In this document: positions 25,063 to 37,084 of the stretch, one piece after another
Position numbering within the stretch: position 1 is the first letter of the stretch
Layout: every line of letters begins with the position of its first letter
Assembly: GCA_963556495.2 (NCBI GenBank)
Contig: OY747709.1
Coordinates: 19,964,400-20,028,399 of the forward strand
Length of the DNA: 64,000 nucleotides
Origin: Valencia hispanica
Taxonomy: Eukaryota > Chordata > Actinopteri > Cyprinodontiformes > Valenciidae
Reading direction: 5' to 3'
Translations under genes and position numbers: made by a program
The notes under the pieces: model-generated
Databases searched by the model: none
Told to the model about the DNA's origin: nothing
What the model saw: the letters and a program-made list of their open reading frames with translations, nothing else

Positions 25063-26486
25063 AACTCAGCAAAAAAAGAAACGTCCTCTGACTTTCAACT
25101 GCTTTTACTTTCAGTAAACTTAATGTGTGTAAATATTTGTATGAACACTAAAAGAGTCAACACCATGAGACATAAACTAAAAATGTTTCACAGACATGTG
25201 ACTAACAGAAATAGAATAATGTGTCCTTGAATGAAGGGAGGCTCAAAATCAAAAGTACCAGTCAGTATCTGGTGTGGCCACCAGCTGCTTGAAGTACTGC
25301 AGTGCATCTCCTCCTCATGGACTGGACCAGATTTGTCAGTTCTTGCTGAGAGATGTTACCTCACTCTTACACCAAGGCACTTGCAAGTTCCTGGACATTT
25401 CTGGGAGGAATGGCCCTAGCCCTCACCCTGCGATCCAACAGGCCCCAGACGTGTTCAATGGGATTGAGATCCGGGCTCTTCGCTGGCCATGGCAGAACAC
25501 TGACATTGCTGTCATGCAGAAACTCACGCACAGAACGAGCAGTATGGCTGGTGGCATTGTCCTGCTGGAGGATCATGTCCGGATGAGCATGCATAAAGGG
25601 TACCACATGAGGGAGGAGGATGTCTTTCCTGTACCGCAAGGCATTGAGATTGCCTGCAATGACAACAAGCTCAGTCCGATGGTGATGTGATATGCCGCCC
25701 CAGACCATGACGGACCCCCCACCTCCAAATTGATCCCGCTCCAGGGTACAGGCCTCGGTGTAACGCTCATTCCTTCGACGATAAACACGAATTCGTCCAT
25801 CACCCCTGGTGAGACAAAACCGTGACTCATCAGTGATGTCTGGTAAGGACCTACCTTACAACAGGCCTACAAGCCCTCAGTCCAGCCTCTCTCAGCCTAT
25901 TGCGGACAGTCTGAGCACTGATGGAGGGATTGTGTGTTCCTGGTGTGACTCGGGCAGTTTTTGTGGCCATCCTGTACCTGTCACGCAGGTGTAATATTTG
26001 GATGTACCGATCCTGTGCAGGTGTTGTTACACGTGGTCTTCCACTGCGAGGATGATCAGCTGTCCTTCCTGTCTCCCTGTAGCGCTGTCTTAGGCGTCTC
26101 ACAGTGCGGACATGAAAATGTATTGCCCTAGCCACATCAGCAGTCCTCATGCCTCCCTGCAGCATGCCTAATGCATGTTCACGCAGATAAGCAGGGACCC
26201 TGGGCATCTTTCTTTGGGTGTTTTTCACAGTCGGTAGACAAGTCTCTTTAGTGTCCTGTGTTTTTAGAACTGTGACCTTAAATGCCTACTTTCTGTAAGC
26301 TGTTAAGGTCTTAACGACCATTCCACAGGTGCATGTTAATTAATTGATTTTGGTTAATTGAACCTGCATGGAAAACATTGTTTAAACCCTTTACAATGAA
26401 GATCTGTAAAGTTATTTGGATTTTTACAACATTATTGTTGAAATACACAGTCCTGAAAAAGGGACGTTTCTTTTTTTGCTGAGTTT
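25063..26486 (-). mobile_element. Tc1-like transposon, internally deleted
   Basis: Near-perfect inverted ends ACTCAGCAAAAAAAGAAACG lie at 25065 and, inverted, at about 26466-26486, adjacent to TA. The minus strand encodes transposase parts: HTH region 25851-26228 (RTADVARAIHFHVRTVRR and a GRPR hook), DESRFCL near 25820, and a catalytic C-terminus at 25367-25708 with QQDNATSH and SPDLNPIEHVW. About 30 codons between the HTH part and the DES motif are missing and the frame changes, so it is inactive although all three acidic residues survive in pieces. Confidence 0.88.
25367..26228 (-). pseudogene. Tc1 transposase, frameshifted and deleted
   Basis: Read 26228 to 25367. A 125-residue N-terminal part (26228-25851) with a paired-like HTH ends prematurely. 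The middle of the protein up to the first catalytic Asp has lost roughly 30 codons. The catalytic core then continues in another frame through WGGISHHH and ILQQDN to PIEHVW. The C-terminal 113-residue segment is open. Confidence 0.8.
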
Positions 26487-26489
26487 ATA

Positions 26490-28660
26490 TGAATATATCT
26501 GATTGTGTAGCTCATTGAGTAAAGAGCCTATGTTAGAGATTGAGAGGTCAATCTCAGTTAAAACGACAGAACAGAACTGTTCAGAATATACTAAGCATTT
26601 CGCCCAATAACAGTGGATGGATGTGAACCATAGACATTGTTCAAAAGAATAGGAGTCAATGTGAATCTGTGCAAATAGGTTTAAGGGATGTGAGTGACTT
26701 GTCTTTAGTGTTCTGCTTAAAGAAAACATGGCCATGCACCACAGGTATGTACTGATAAAGTTAATATTTGATTCACAGCTTATGATTCAGTACTGAATTA
26801 AAGGGCTATTTTGGCAATTTTTAGGAATCTTAGCTGGGGCAAGACAATAGCAGGGAAATGTGGTATTCAATAACTATACTGACATGACATGCCGTCCATG
26901 AACATCACCTTCTAAAACATTTTAATGCTGCATTAAACAATTGTCATCTAGTATATCGACAAGAATAGAGAGCCTGAATGTATGGTGCTTAAGCAGATGG
27001 CTAATATTGATTCTGTCTGAGCAGTTCTTTGATTTTGATCCTGCATTCAGTAATATTGCAAATATGATATGTTTATGATATATTTTGGATTCCGATTATA
27101 GAATGCATTTAATTATTTCTATTTTAGAATATGAAATACACCTAGGCTGGTCTGATGGATCTGATTGGATTTTTGTTTTGTTTTGGACAAATTTTGGCGT
27201 TTGGCATCTGGAACCATCACAGTTCTACTTAGAAATCCTAACTTAGTACAAGCTTACAAAATGAATCCTCCCCAACAGGGACATGAGAGTGCTTTACTGA
27301 TGGAGCAGAATCCTTGCTGAGACTCAGTAGTGGCCATGAACAGTGACACCTCTTTTATTTTCCACACCATGCATACTCCTCACATGATACTGATGTCAAA
27401 TGCTGATTTGTATTTGCCTGGGCTGAAGCACTTACTTGGTTTATATTTTCTGTTATCCAGAAGATATCAGCCAGACCCGGTGGCGACATTAATTGTGTTC
27501 TCCGCCAACACCCAGATCTGCGGCCTTGACCGCAGCTGCTGTCTGATGAAGTCACTGTGATGTGGGTGCTGGGTGAGGTCATCGGTTTGGGAGATGGATG
27601 GATGGCAGAATGGAAGTGCTGATGAGGAAGTGACGTATAAAGAAAAAAAAAAGAACAGATAGACAGAGACGAGCTGGTGTTGGAGACAGGGGGAGAGCCA
27701 GATAATGGGGAAGGCTCAAGGCGCCCCTCTGTGGTATTCTGACGTGGGATGGTGCAAAGAGATGAAGCATTGTGAATAAGCCAGAGGCAGGAGGAAGATT
27801 CATGCTCAAAGCTTGGTGCATGTAGGAGGCATGGAGACAAAGGGAGGAAAGAGTGAAAGTGTTGTTTTCTGAGGCTGGTGGACAAAGAGTCCATTGGTGT
27901 CAGTTTGTTCTGATGCTTTCCCTCTTTAATTGCCTGTAAAGAAAAAAAAACAAGTTTAATAGAGGTGGACAGGAAAGACTCAGCAAAAACAGCATGTGAG
28001 GCTGAGTTCCTTTAGATCGGCCTTTTCACAAAGGGACATATAGAGAGCTTTTCTTACCACACAACTGCTGACAAGAGTTGATGTTTTTTTCGTTGGTATT
28101 TTGTCGATTTATCTGTGCAGATGAGCTCCAAGTCATGGAGCTTACCCTAAATTGAAAGACCTCCTTACCATCACCCTAATTTCAAGCTCCCTTTTCAGAT
28201 TCTGTATCAGATTTAAGTTGGGAATCTGGATAGACTACGTCAAAACATTTTTCTTCCTGTAAGAGGAAACCTGTTGGTAAAAATGGTATGAATAACTTTG
28301 GGCTTAAGTGTCCTTAAGCCATGGGTCTTAGCTGGGTCTCAACTATTTATTGCAACTGATGTGGGATTTCACATCCGGATTGGTGCTCTGGAGAAGCACA
28401 TGAAGTCTGTAACAAGTGAGAATTCATTCTCGCACAAGTGGAAACCCGGCCTGCATTGTTTCACGGCAGCCATCATCAAAACATCAGTATTCGAAATACA
28501 CACTTGAAATATTTCATGGTGGACTAGCAGCTGCTGTGGATCAGCTCCCTTGAAGTAAAGAAACGGGTTGGGCGCTGAAGCTAATGCCAGCAGGCTTTTA
28601 GCTCAGCACGACAGGAAACAGTCGAGGGAAGCAACAAGCCTGGTTTTGTCTATAGTCAGA
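26490..28660. other. Intergenic DNA with one unexplained long open frame
   Basis: AT-rich, mostly featureless. The exception is 27355-27894, where a 179-codon frame is open on the minus strand. I see no domain or family resemblance in it and treat it as unproven. Confidence 0.4.
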
Positions 28661-28664
28661 AATA

Positions 28665-30270
28665 CAGTAGCTTGCAAAAGTATTTGGCCCCCTTGAACTT
28701 TTTCACATTTTGTCACATTACAGCCACAAACATGAATCAATTTTATTGGAATTCCACGTGAAAGAACAATACAAAGTGGTGTACACGTGAGAAGTGGAAC
28801 GAAAATCATACATGATTCCAAACATTTTTTACAAATAAATAACTGAAAAGTGGGGTGTGCGTAATTATTCAGTCCCCTTTGGTCTGAGTGCAGTCAGTTG
28901 CCCATAGACATTGTCTGATGAGTGCTAATGACTAAATAGAGTGCACCTGTATGTAATCTAATGTCAGTACAAATACAGCTGCCCTGTGACGACATCAGAG
29001 GTTGTCTAAGAGAATGTTGGGAGCAACAACACCATGAAGTCCAAAGAACACACCCGACAGGTCAGGGATAAAGTTATTGAGAAATTTAAAGCAGGCTTAG
29101 GCTACAAAAAGATTTCCCAAGCCTTGAACATCCCATGGAGCACTGTTCAAGCGATCATTCAGAAATGGAAGGAGTATGGCACAACTGTAAACCTACCAAG
29201 ACAAGGCCGTCCACCTAAACTCACAGGCCAAACAAGGAGAGCGCTGATTAGAAATGCAGCCAAGAGGCCCATGGTGACTCTGGATGATCTGCAGAGATCT
29301 ACAGGTCAGGTGGGGGAATCTGTCCATAGGACAACTATTAGTGGTGCACTGCACAAAGTTGGCCTTTATGGAAGAGTGGCAAGAAGAAAGCCATTGTTAA
29401 AAGAAAACCAAAAGAAGTCCCGTTTGGAGTTTGCCACAAGCCATGTGGGGGACACAGCAAACATGTGGAAGAAGGTGCTCTGGTCAGATGAGACCAAAAT
29501 GGAACTTTTGGGCCAAAATGCAAAACGCTATGTGTGGCGGAAAACTAACACTGCACATCACTCTGAACACACCATCCCCACTGTCAAATATGGTGGTGGC
29601 AGCATCATGCTCTGGGGGTCCTTCTCTTCAGCAGGGACAGGGAAGCTGGTCAGAGTTGATGGGAAGATGGATGGAGCCAAATACAGGGCAATCTTGGAAG
29701 AAAACCTCTTGGAGCCTGCAAAAGACTTGAGACTGGGGCGGAGGTTCACCTTCCAGCAGGACAACGACCCTAAACATAAAGCCAGGGCAACAATGGAATG
29801 GTTTAAAACAAAACATATCCATGTATTAGAATGGCCCAGTCAAAGTCCAGATCTAAATCCAATCGAGAATCTGTGGCAAGATCTGAAAACTGCTGTTACC
29901 AAACGCTGTCCATCTAATCTGACTGAGCTGGAGCTGTTTTGCAAAGAAGAATGGGCAAGAATTTCAGTCTCTAGATGTGCAAAGCTGGTAGAGACATACC
30001 CTAAAAGAATGGCAGCTGTAATTCCAGCAAAAGGTGGTTCTACAAAGTATTGACTCAGGGGGCTGAATAATTACGAACACCCCACTTTTCAGTTATTTAT
30101 TTGCAAAAAATGTTTGGAATCATGTATGATTTTCGTTCCACTTCTCATGTGTACACCACTTTGTTTTGGTCTTTCACGTGGAATTCCAATAAAATTGATT
30201 CATGTTTGTGGCTGTAATGTGACAAAATGTGGAAAAGTTCAAGGGGGCCGAATACTTTTGCAAGCCACTG
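28665..30270 (+). mobile_element. Full-length, apparently intact Tc1-like transposon (Passport-like ends)
   Basis: 1606 bp flanked by TA on both sides (28663-28664 and 30271-30272). Terminal inverted repeats of about 208 bp begin CAGTRGCTTGCAAAAGTATT and differ by only about eight bases by eye (roughly 96% identity). The ends and the GGCCCCCTTGAAC block resemble the Passport/Tc1 family described in flatfish; that name is from memory. The single transposase frame is complete. It lies in intergenic DNA, 5.9 kb downstream of APEH. Confidence 0.93.
29034..30053 (+). CDS. Tc1/mariner transposase, intact 339-residue frame
   Basis: The enzyme cuts and pastes its own element at TA sites. Full length for the family (about 340). 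Residues 1-120 form the paired-type bipartite HTH DNA-binding region (KISQALNIPWSTVQAIIQKW) with a GRPPK hook at about 58-62. The catalytic domain has D152 (WSDETK), D243 (QQDNDPKH) and E278 (NPIENLW), an exact DD34E spacing, plus the glycine-rich KYGGGSIMLWG. No stop or frameshift is present. The ATG at 29034 is the first in frame and sits about 160 bases inside the left repeat. Confidence 0.95.
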   Translation: MKSKEHTRQVRDKVIEKFKAGLGYKKISQALNIPWSTVQAIIQKWKEYGTTVNLPRQGRPPKLTGQTRRALIRNAAKRPMVTLDDLQRSTGQVGESVHRTTISGALHKVGLYGRVARRKPLLKENQKKSRLEFATSHVGDTANMWKKVLWSDETKMELLGQNAKRYVWRKTNTAHHSEHTIPTVKYGGGSIMLWGSFSSAGTGKLVRVDGKMDGAKYRAILEENLLEPAKDLRLGRRFTFQQDNDPKHKARATMEWFKTKHIHVLEWPSQSPDLNPIENLWQDLKTAVTKRCPSNLTELELFCKEEWARISVSRCAKLVETYPKRMAAVIPAKGGSTKY

Positions 30271-30274
30271 TATC

Positions 30275-31925
30275 TCATTACTAACACTAAACATGTCATT
30301 TTACATGACATAGTACGTCCTTCTCATTTAATCCATTAGAGGTAACATCCGGTTGTTTAGACCTTGAATGGTAATCTGAAGCTGTTCTTTTCAAGTGTTT
30401 TAAAATGGGTCTTAATCTGATGAAGGAGGACTTTAGGATATTTTTGTGATATGAATTCAGGCTTTACATTATTGTATGCTGTCTTGCCAACCCTGAAAGT
30501 TTGACTAAAAACGTATGTGTGGCGCTACTAAAGGCCAAGAAAAAGACATTAGATCGGAATGACATTTACATCATTTGATTTTTGGCTCTTTCAGAGTTTA
30601 TCTTAAACGTAATTCCTGGTTGGCTAATGCAAAAGTTGAATTTACAAGATGAATAAATCTAATTCTCAACTACAAAGTTTCAACATCTGCATCTCCTTAC
30701 ACTAATGCTGACTTCCTCTCCTTTCAAACTCACCTTTGAGCCGTGACCATGAGATAGGAACTCTAGTCGTGTGCCGAGACACTACTCCGTTCTCAAAAAG
30801 TCTATGTGGGTGTAGAGTTTTAGAATTTGACTACACAGGATTCAGTAAAAGAGGACTTTAATCGCTTATACATCTTTTACACTCATGCCCCCCTCACCAA
30901 TGAGCTCCCTTCCTGCCTTTAATCCCTTTGTCTTCTTGCGTCCACCATGAACAGCCGTTTGTGGGTCTGTGTACAGTGTTCATTCACAAGCCTTTTAAAG
31001 CAGGCCTTCACTGAAAAGAATCTCCTTTTTGATTCATTATTTAGCTGTTGATGGTTGTTTAAAGAGAAAGGGGCCCAGTTTGTAAAGGAGTGACTCAGTA
31101 TTACACCGCTACCACTTTTATCTTCCTTAACTTTGATCGTTTTTCTCATTATTTTCTCTTTTTTTCTATGCTATTTTTCACAAAATGTTTCCTTCCAATT
31201 ACAAAAGAGCAGGTTTGTCATAGTTTGTGTGTAGCTATGATCGCTTTTTGTTTGTTAAAAGATGGTGTTATTGTATACGCTTTTAGGTGTTGAACTAGTT
31301 TGTAAAGACAGATTTAAAAAAGAGGGACAATTTACAAATCCTTCCTTTTTTCACCAATTCCTCTTTTCTACTCTTGAAAAAACCAATCCTCTTCTTTTAA
31401 CGTCACTGGTCTTACCAGGTAACCACCATGTCTGTTTTTCCCAACCAATCAGTCATTATTTTATCATTTTATTCTGGTTTTCTGGCTTTTTACATAATCT
31501 TGCGTCTTCCATGTGTGCTGTTTCCTAAATGTGCCAAGACGATTATTTTTTCCACATTCTTTGTCCCGCTTTCATCAGGACATTTACTACTTATTTGATC
31601 TGACTTCAAATCTGCCAAAAATGTCAAATTTCTTGCATCCTGCAAATGATTATCTTCTGCTTTAAATGACTTTCCCCTGTTCCACTGGAAATCAAATGTT
31701 TAACTTTGCTTTAAAAACACATGGGAGAGCTAGAGAAAAATAATTTTTTCCTTCACAGATTATTTAAAGGAGCTACTGCTGCCACCAACTATATGTTGGT
31801 GTTTCTAACCTATGGCTCAATGCATGTCTGTTTATCTCTCTAGGACAAACCACAAAAATAGGTACCACAACAATTAACTTTGGATATTTTTTTCTTTAAC
31901 ATAGAACGTACACCTGGACCAGTGC
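30275..31925. other. Intergenic DNA, nothing recognised
   Basis: AT-rich sequence with short chance open frames. No domain, RNA gene or clear repeat seen. Confidence 0.45.
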
Positions 31926-31929
31926 TTCT

Positions 31930-32335
31930 GTGTTTTTTGTGTGTATGCCCTGTGTTCTCAAACCTCCAATCGGTTGCAGCAGATGGCCGCTGATGCTGAG
32001 CCAAGTTTGTTCCTGTTAATAGGAAGTTTTCCGTTCCTCTGTCACCACATGCATACACAGTATGAGGGATTGCTACAAAGTTAACAACTCAAATGAATCA
32101 ACAGTCACTCGCCCTGGAAAAGGAACTGCTGCAAAGCTAATGGCTCAATGAACTGTATTTGACTGCCTTGTGTTATAACCAGGATCAAACTGGAAAGTGT
32201 TCAACTTAAAGTGAATCTGTTTATGTGACCATATTGATCTGATTATATATGTTTTGGATATTATGTACATTTTCTTCTCAAGTGCTTTGAGATAATATTT
32301 GTTAAGAGCAATATAAAAAAAATTCAAATTCAAAT
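31930..32335 (+). mobile_element. L2-like LINE 3' tail, degraded
   Basis: A diverged second copy of the tail at 9150-9690. It shares TCTCAAACCTCCAATCGGTT, GCAGATGGCCGCTGATGC, GTATGAGGGATTGCT, then AAGTGCTTTGAGATAATATT and a terminal AAATTCAAATTC microsatellite in place of GAATT. It lies about 180 bases upstream of another LINE fragment. Confidence 0.6.
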
Positions 32336-32514
32336 GACTGTGTTTCAACAAACAGAGCAACTATTTCCTACTATTGTAAATGTATTTGACCAGATTGAAG
32401 TTGCCACAGATCGGCTGAATTTAACTTCATTTTCTATAAACTGCTTGTAGCAAACTGAATACAAAAAATGATCACTGAAGATCTTTTTGAAATAAATCCG
32501 GTGTTTCAGGGAGG

Positions 32515-34020
32515 CAATGCGGTCCGCCACCAACACTGTTTACAGTTGGGATTGTGTGCTTCGGACCTCAACGCGGGACGTTTTGGGTCAGTGGTTTGAA
32601 TACTTCGAAGACCTCCTCAATCCTACTGGCATGCCTTCTAATCTGGAAGCATAATCTTGGGACTTTGGGTCAGGCTCTCCAATCTCTGGTGTCGAAGTCA
32701 CCGAGGTGGTTAAAAAGCTCCTCGGTGGCAAGACTCCGGGGGTGGATGAGATTCACCCTGAATTCCTTAAGGCTCGGGATGTTGTGGGGCTGTGCTTGTT
32801 AACACGGCTCTCAGGGGTTCTGGAGAGGAGGGTCCGATGTATAGTCGAACCTCAGATTCAGGAGGAATAATGCGGTTTTCGTCCTGGGTGTAGAACACCG
32901 GATTAGCTCTACACCCTAAGCAGGGTCCTGGAGGGTGCATGGGAGTTAGCCCATCCAGGTTACATGTGTTTTGTGAACTTGGAGAAGGTATCCGACCGTG
33001 TCCCTCGGGGAGTCCTGTGGGAGATACTCCGGGAGTATGGGGTACCAGGCCTCTTGATACGGGCTGTTTGGTCTCTGTACGACCGGTGCCATAGTTTGGT
33101 TCGCATTACTGGGCTTGTTTCCAGTGAGAGTTGGACTTCGCCAAGGTTGCCCCTTGTCACCAATTCTGTCCTTAACTTTAATGGACAGGATTTCTAGGCG
33201 CTGCCAAGGTGATAAAGATTGGCTCTCTACTTTTTGTAAATGATGTGGTCCTGTTGGCTTCATCGTAACGTGATCTGTGGCTTTCACTGGAGTGATTCAC
33301 AACCGAGAGTGAAGCGACTGGGATGAGAATCAGCACCTCCAAATCCATGACCATGATCTTGAGCCGGAAAAGGGTAGAGTGCCTTCTCCGGGTCGGGGAC
33401 GAGGTCCTTCCTCAAGTGGAGGAGTTTAAGTATTTGGGGGTCTTGTTCACAAATGAGGGAAAAATGGAGCGGGAGATCGATAGACAGATTGGTAGGGCGT
33501 CTGCAGTTATGCGGGCGCCGTACCGGTCTGTTGTGGTGAAGAAAGAGCTGACCCGAAAGGCGAGGCTTTCGATTTACAGGTCGATCTACGCTCCTACCCT
33601 CATCTATGGTCATGAACTTTGGGTAGTGACCGAAAGAACAAGATCACGAATACAAGTGACTGAAATGAGTTTCCTCCGCAGGGTGTCTGGGCTCTCCCTT
33701 AGAGATAGGGTGAGAAGCTCAGTCATCCGGGAGGGGCTCAGAGTAGAGCCACTGCTCCTCCACATCGCGAGGAGTCAGTTGAGGTAGCTCGGGCATCTGG
33801 TCAGGATGCCTCCTGGATGCCTCCCTGGTGAGGTGTTCCAGGCACATCCTACCGGGAGGAGGCCAAGGGGAAGACCTAGGACACGCTGGAGGGACTATGT
33901 TTCTCGGCTGGCCAGGGAACGCCTTGGGATTCCTCCCAAGAAGCTGGCCCAAGAGGGAAGTCTGGGTCTCTCTGCTTTTGCTGCTGCCCCCGTGACCTGA
34001 CCGCGGATAAGCCTATTACT
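32515..34020 (+). pseudogene. LINE reverse transcriptase and C-terminal region, decayed
   Basis: Read with several frameshifts and stops. It starts with WFEYFEDLLNP and GGKTPGVDEIHPEFLK (32580-32780), then VPRGVLWEILREYGVPG (32990-33060), and the active-site strand LFVNDVVLLASS near 33230. The normal FADD reads FVND there. An open stretch 33323-33787 includes EFKYLGVLFTNEG and YGHELWVVTER. The C-terminus at 33806-34000 has PRGRPRTRWRDY. This is a well-known teleost non-LTR element; I did not settle its clade. Dead by mutation of the catalytic motif and by frameshifts. Confidence 0.85.
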
Positions 34021-34029
34021 CCTGGAGGC

Positions 34030-36170
34030 TGTAGGTGAGGGTGTGGCAGGTGGTTTTTTTCCTCCTTTTTTTGTTAGATCTTTCAAAAATACAAAGTATG
34101 CTGTGTGTCCTCTAAAGTGGAAGACAAGGCATCCTGACAGATCACCAATTCCTTACAGCCCCAACACAGTAACAAACAACAATCTACCCACACACTCACG
34201 CCTAAGCGCAAATGTGTAGTCACCCAATACCCCCAATCCATAGTTTTGAAGCAAGGTAGGAAACCAAAGAAAAACCAAGCACTAGGAGAACATGCAACAC
34301 AGAAACAATCCAGTAAAAATTTTGTTTTATCCCTAAATACCAAACCAAAATGCTGTAGACTGGCATTGTTTTTGTTTTCCACTTCTTGAGGTTCAGAAAA
34401 AGCATTCATGATGCAGAAAGGAATTCTGTCTCCTGTACCATTCAGGATCATGGGAATATCCCCCCTCTGCTCTACTTTAACAGTAGGAGCTGTCTGAACT
34501 TCATCACAAGCAACCCTCATTTATCTCCCCTCATCCAAATATTTGGCTTGCCTCCATCTTCCTTTTGTCACATTTGACCATCTCTCAATCCCCATGCTGT
34601 GTCCCAAGCTACTTTTTGTATCAATGCCATGCAGGATAATAGTTGGCTGAGGGGAGGAGATTTCAGCTCCTATCTCGAAAACAGTTTACATGAAAGAAAC
34701 ATGAGACGGCAGTGAAGCCTCTTGTTCTGTTTAAACAATAACATTTTTGGCCATTATGAACAGGAGAGATTAAAATTATACTACTCCTGATCCAGAATCT
34801 TAGCCAATAATATTACTATAATCCATTGAAATGTTTCTTTGGCAGATCCTTGAACCTGACTCTTGAATTAAAGAAACTACAACTTGCAGGTAGTTCTAAA
34901 CCTATCCACATAAGCTATGAGATTTATTCAGTTGGATGAAGTTGGTTTTTTATGTAACTTTTACCAGGGAGTGCTAATTTTAGAATTAGTTAGCCGAGTA
35001 TCCCATCTACAGAAGCCAGATTAGGAAAGAAAATCTTCTTTCATATGAGATCAGATTTTATCCAATAGTTCTACAGATACTTGAGCTATCAAAGTGCTCC
35101 AACATCTTTAGGTGGATGGCTGAAATTCCTGCTCCATGTTTAAAATCCTCATATGTGTTGCGTTTTCTTTACCTCTTAGATATATCTAAACCACCCAGCT
35201 GGCTAATAGTGGAGCAAGTTTAGAGGACACCTTTTGGCGCTTGCATTTAATAATGTATAACAAACAATCCATAAGAGCTACCTATATCTTACAAGCTAAT
35301 ATGTCCTTCAGGCTTCAATATTAGAACCCTAATTTAATTTTCTTTTTTAAATATATGTTTAAATATTTTCCTTGTAGTGCAGGTTATAAATTTATTTGAT
35401 CATGTCAGCATTTTTGTGTTTGTGTCAGCGTGTGAGCCAATCTGTCTACATATGCAGAGTGTGTGTTTTTGCATGAATAATCTATGCAGTGGAGCATTTA
35501 GTAATGTGTGTGATGCATAATTCATTGATAAGAAATGGGATGGGCCTTCATTAGTCAAGTTTGAAGCTGCTGTGAACGGCACCTGTTATTACACTGCTCA
35601 GTGAGTCGCACGCTGGGATCATTTGAGTGTTGCATTGTGACTACATGCTGTTTAGAATTCCTCAATACTCTGCCATGCCATTAGAAATGGTATTTCCTGC
35701 CATCTGTTAAAATAGGAAGCAATATGAATCAAGTAAAAGTAAATAAATAAATTTATTTATTTATTGTTTAAACTTTTAAACTTTTTGGGCTTTTGGCACT
35801 GGCATCAGCCAAGAGATACTTATGTACAGCAAGCATTTCCTACAACGCTTTCTTTGACCGATCCAATGAATATACCTGTTTAACATTTCTCCATTGTAAG
35901 TAATGTTTATAAGTCATGGTCATTGTGTTTGCCTACACCAGACATGTCTTTCAAAGTGAAACATCAAGTTCCTATTGTTCTAACAAGACAATTCCAATGC
36001 CTGATACAAAAACAGATTTACCAGCAAAACCCTGACCCACGATCAGGCAAAATCAAACAGTGATGGAAAACAAAGCATATTATATGCACATTCTTTTCCT
36101 CAATTTGCAGACTTGACAACTCCAGCTTCCTCCCATGGTTCAGAAACATTTATGTAAGGTTAGCTGCGCC
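34030..36170. other. Intergenic DNA, nothing recognised
   Basis: AT-rich; no gene or clear repeat apart from a perfect 24-base palindrome of TAAA/TTTA units at 35740-35763. Confidence 0.45.
35740..35763. repeat. Perfect (TAAA)n/(TTTA)n palindrome
   Basis: Twelve bases of TAAATAAATAAA run directly into their exact inverse, giving a 24-base uninterrupted palindrome. Confidence 0.8.
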
Positions 36171-36176
36171 CTCTAA

Positions 36177-36639
36177 TGCCTCGTTTCCACTGAGCGGTCC
36201 AGTCCGACTCGGTCCGATATGGTCTGGCATTTTGTCTGTTTTCACACAGTCCTTTGATTGGGTGAACTCATAAACACTGCAGTAAGTTTAAAAATCACCC
36301 CCGCGACAACGTTACACACCGGTCCTCTGTTCCGCATGGAACCTTTTATTAAACACAGTGGCTGTATTTGTTTAAAGAAAAAAAAAAAAAAGCACAAAAG
36401 ATAACCATGAGCTGCTGGATGGACTCCATTGTTGTTGTTTCTTCCTCCTCTTCTTTTTTTTTTGCGTCACCCACTTCCTCGTCACTCCAGTATGACGCCA
36501 CGCAAGCAATCAGGGTAAACCCCGCCTACTCAAGGAGAGTTCAGTAGACAGTGGAAACGCTCCCATGAAAAGTCAGAACTACACAATAGCGTACTGGACC
36601 GGACCAAGCCACACCGTTCCGCTCAGTGGAAACGAGGCT
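36177..36639. mobile_element. TAA-flanked MITE (PIF/Harbinger-like)
   Basis: 463 bp between TAA duplications (36174-36176 and 36640-36642). Inverted ends are GCCTCGTTTCCACTGAGCGG and its exact inverse. A 3-bp TWA duplication is characteristic of PIF/Harbinger elements, so the superfamily is inferred. There is no transposase. The interior has a poly-A and a poly-T stretch and CpG-bearing GGTCC/GGACC blocks near each end. Confidence 0.75.
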
Positions 36640-36644
36640 TAATT

Positions 36645-36770
36645 GGTCTGTATGAGGGTATACATGCATGGCTGTCTGTTGTGCACCCCTCCATGTTGCT
36701 CTGTGAGGGACTGGCGACCTTTCCAGGGTGTTCTCCACCTCTCACCTATTGATATCCAGAGACAAGCACC
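36645..36770. repeat. Fragment of the common teleost repeat, inverted
   Basis: GAGGGACTGGCGACCTTTCC, then GGGTGTTCTCCACCTCTCAC, matches the start of the same dispersed repeat seen at 19005-19268, but on the other strand. It directly abuts the MITE at 36177-36639. Confidence 0.45.
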
Positions 36771-37084
36771 CATCCTACACTATCCTGCAAGTGTTAAATG
36801 AACATGGACAAGGGATGGATCTCAGGGATGGATCTATAGTCTCATTAGAATTCTTCCAGAATTTCAGCCTTCAGCTGGATTAGATAAAAGCATAACCAAT
36901 GGAGACCATGAAATATGATGTTTGGAGCTTTTGAAAATACATGTGCCTTGCATGTTAGAGGCTGAGAGTAAGACATTCACGCATTAGCAGAACAGAGGTG
37001 CACCAAATATCAGGAGTTTTATGATACAATATATTCAATGCGTAGTCCAGTTAGTAAACCCAGACACTTCTCTCCCCAGTGACA

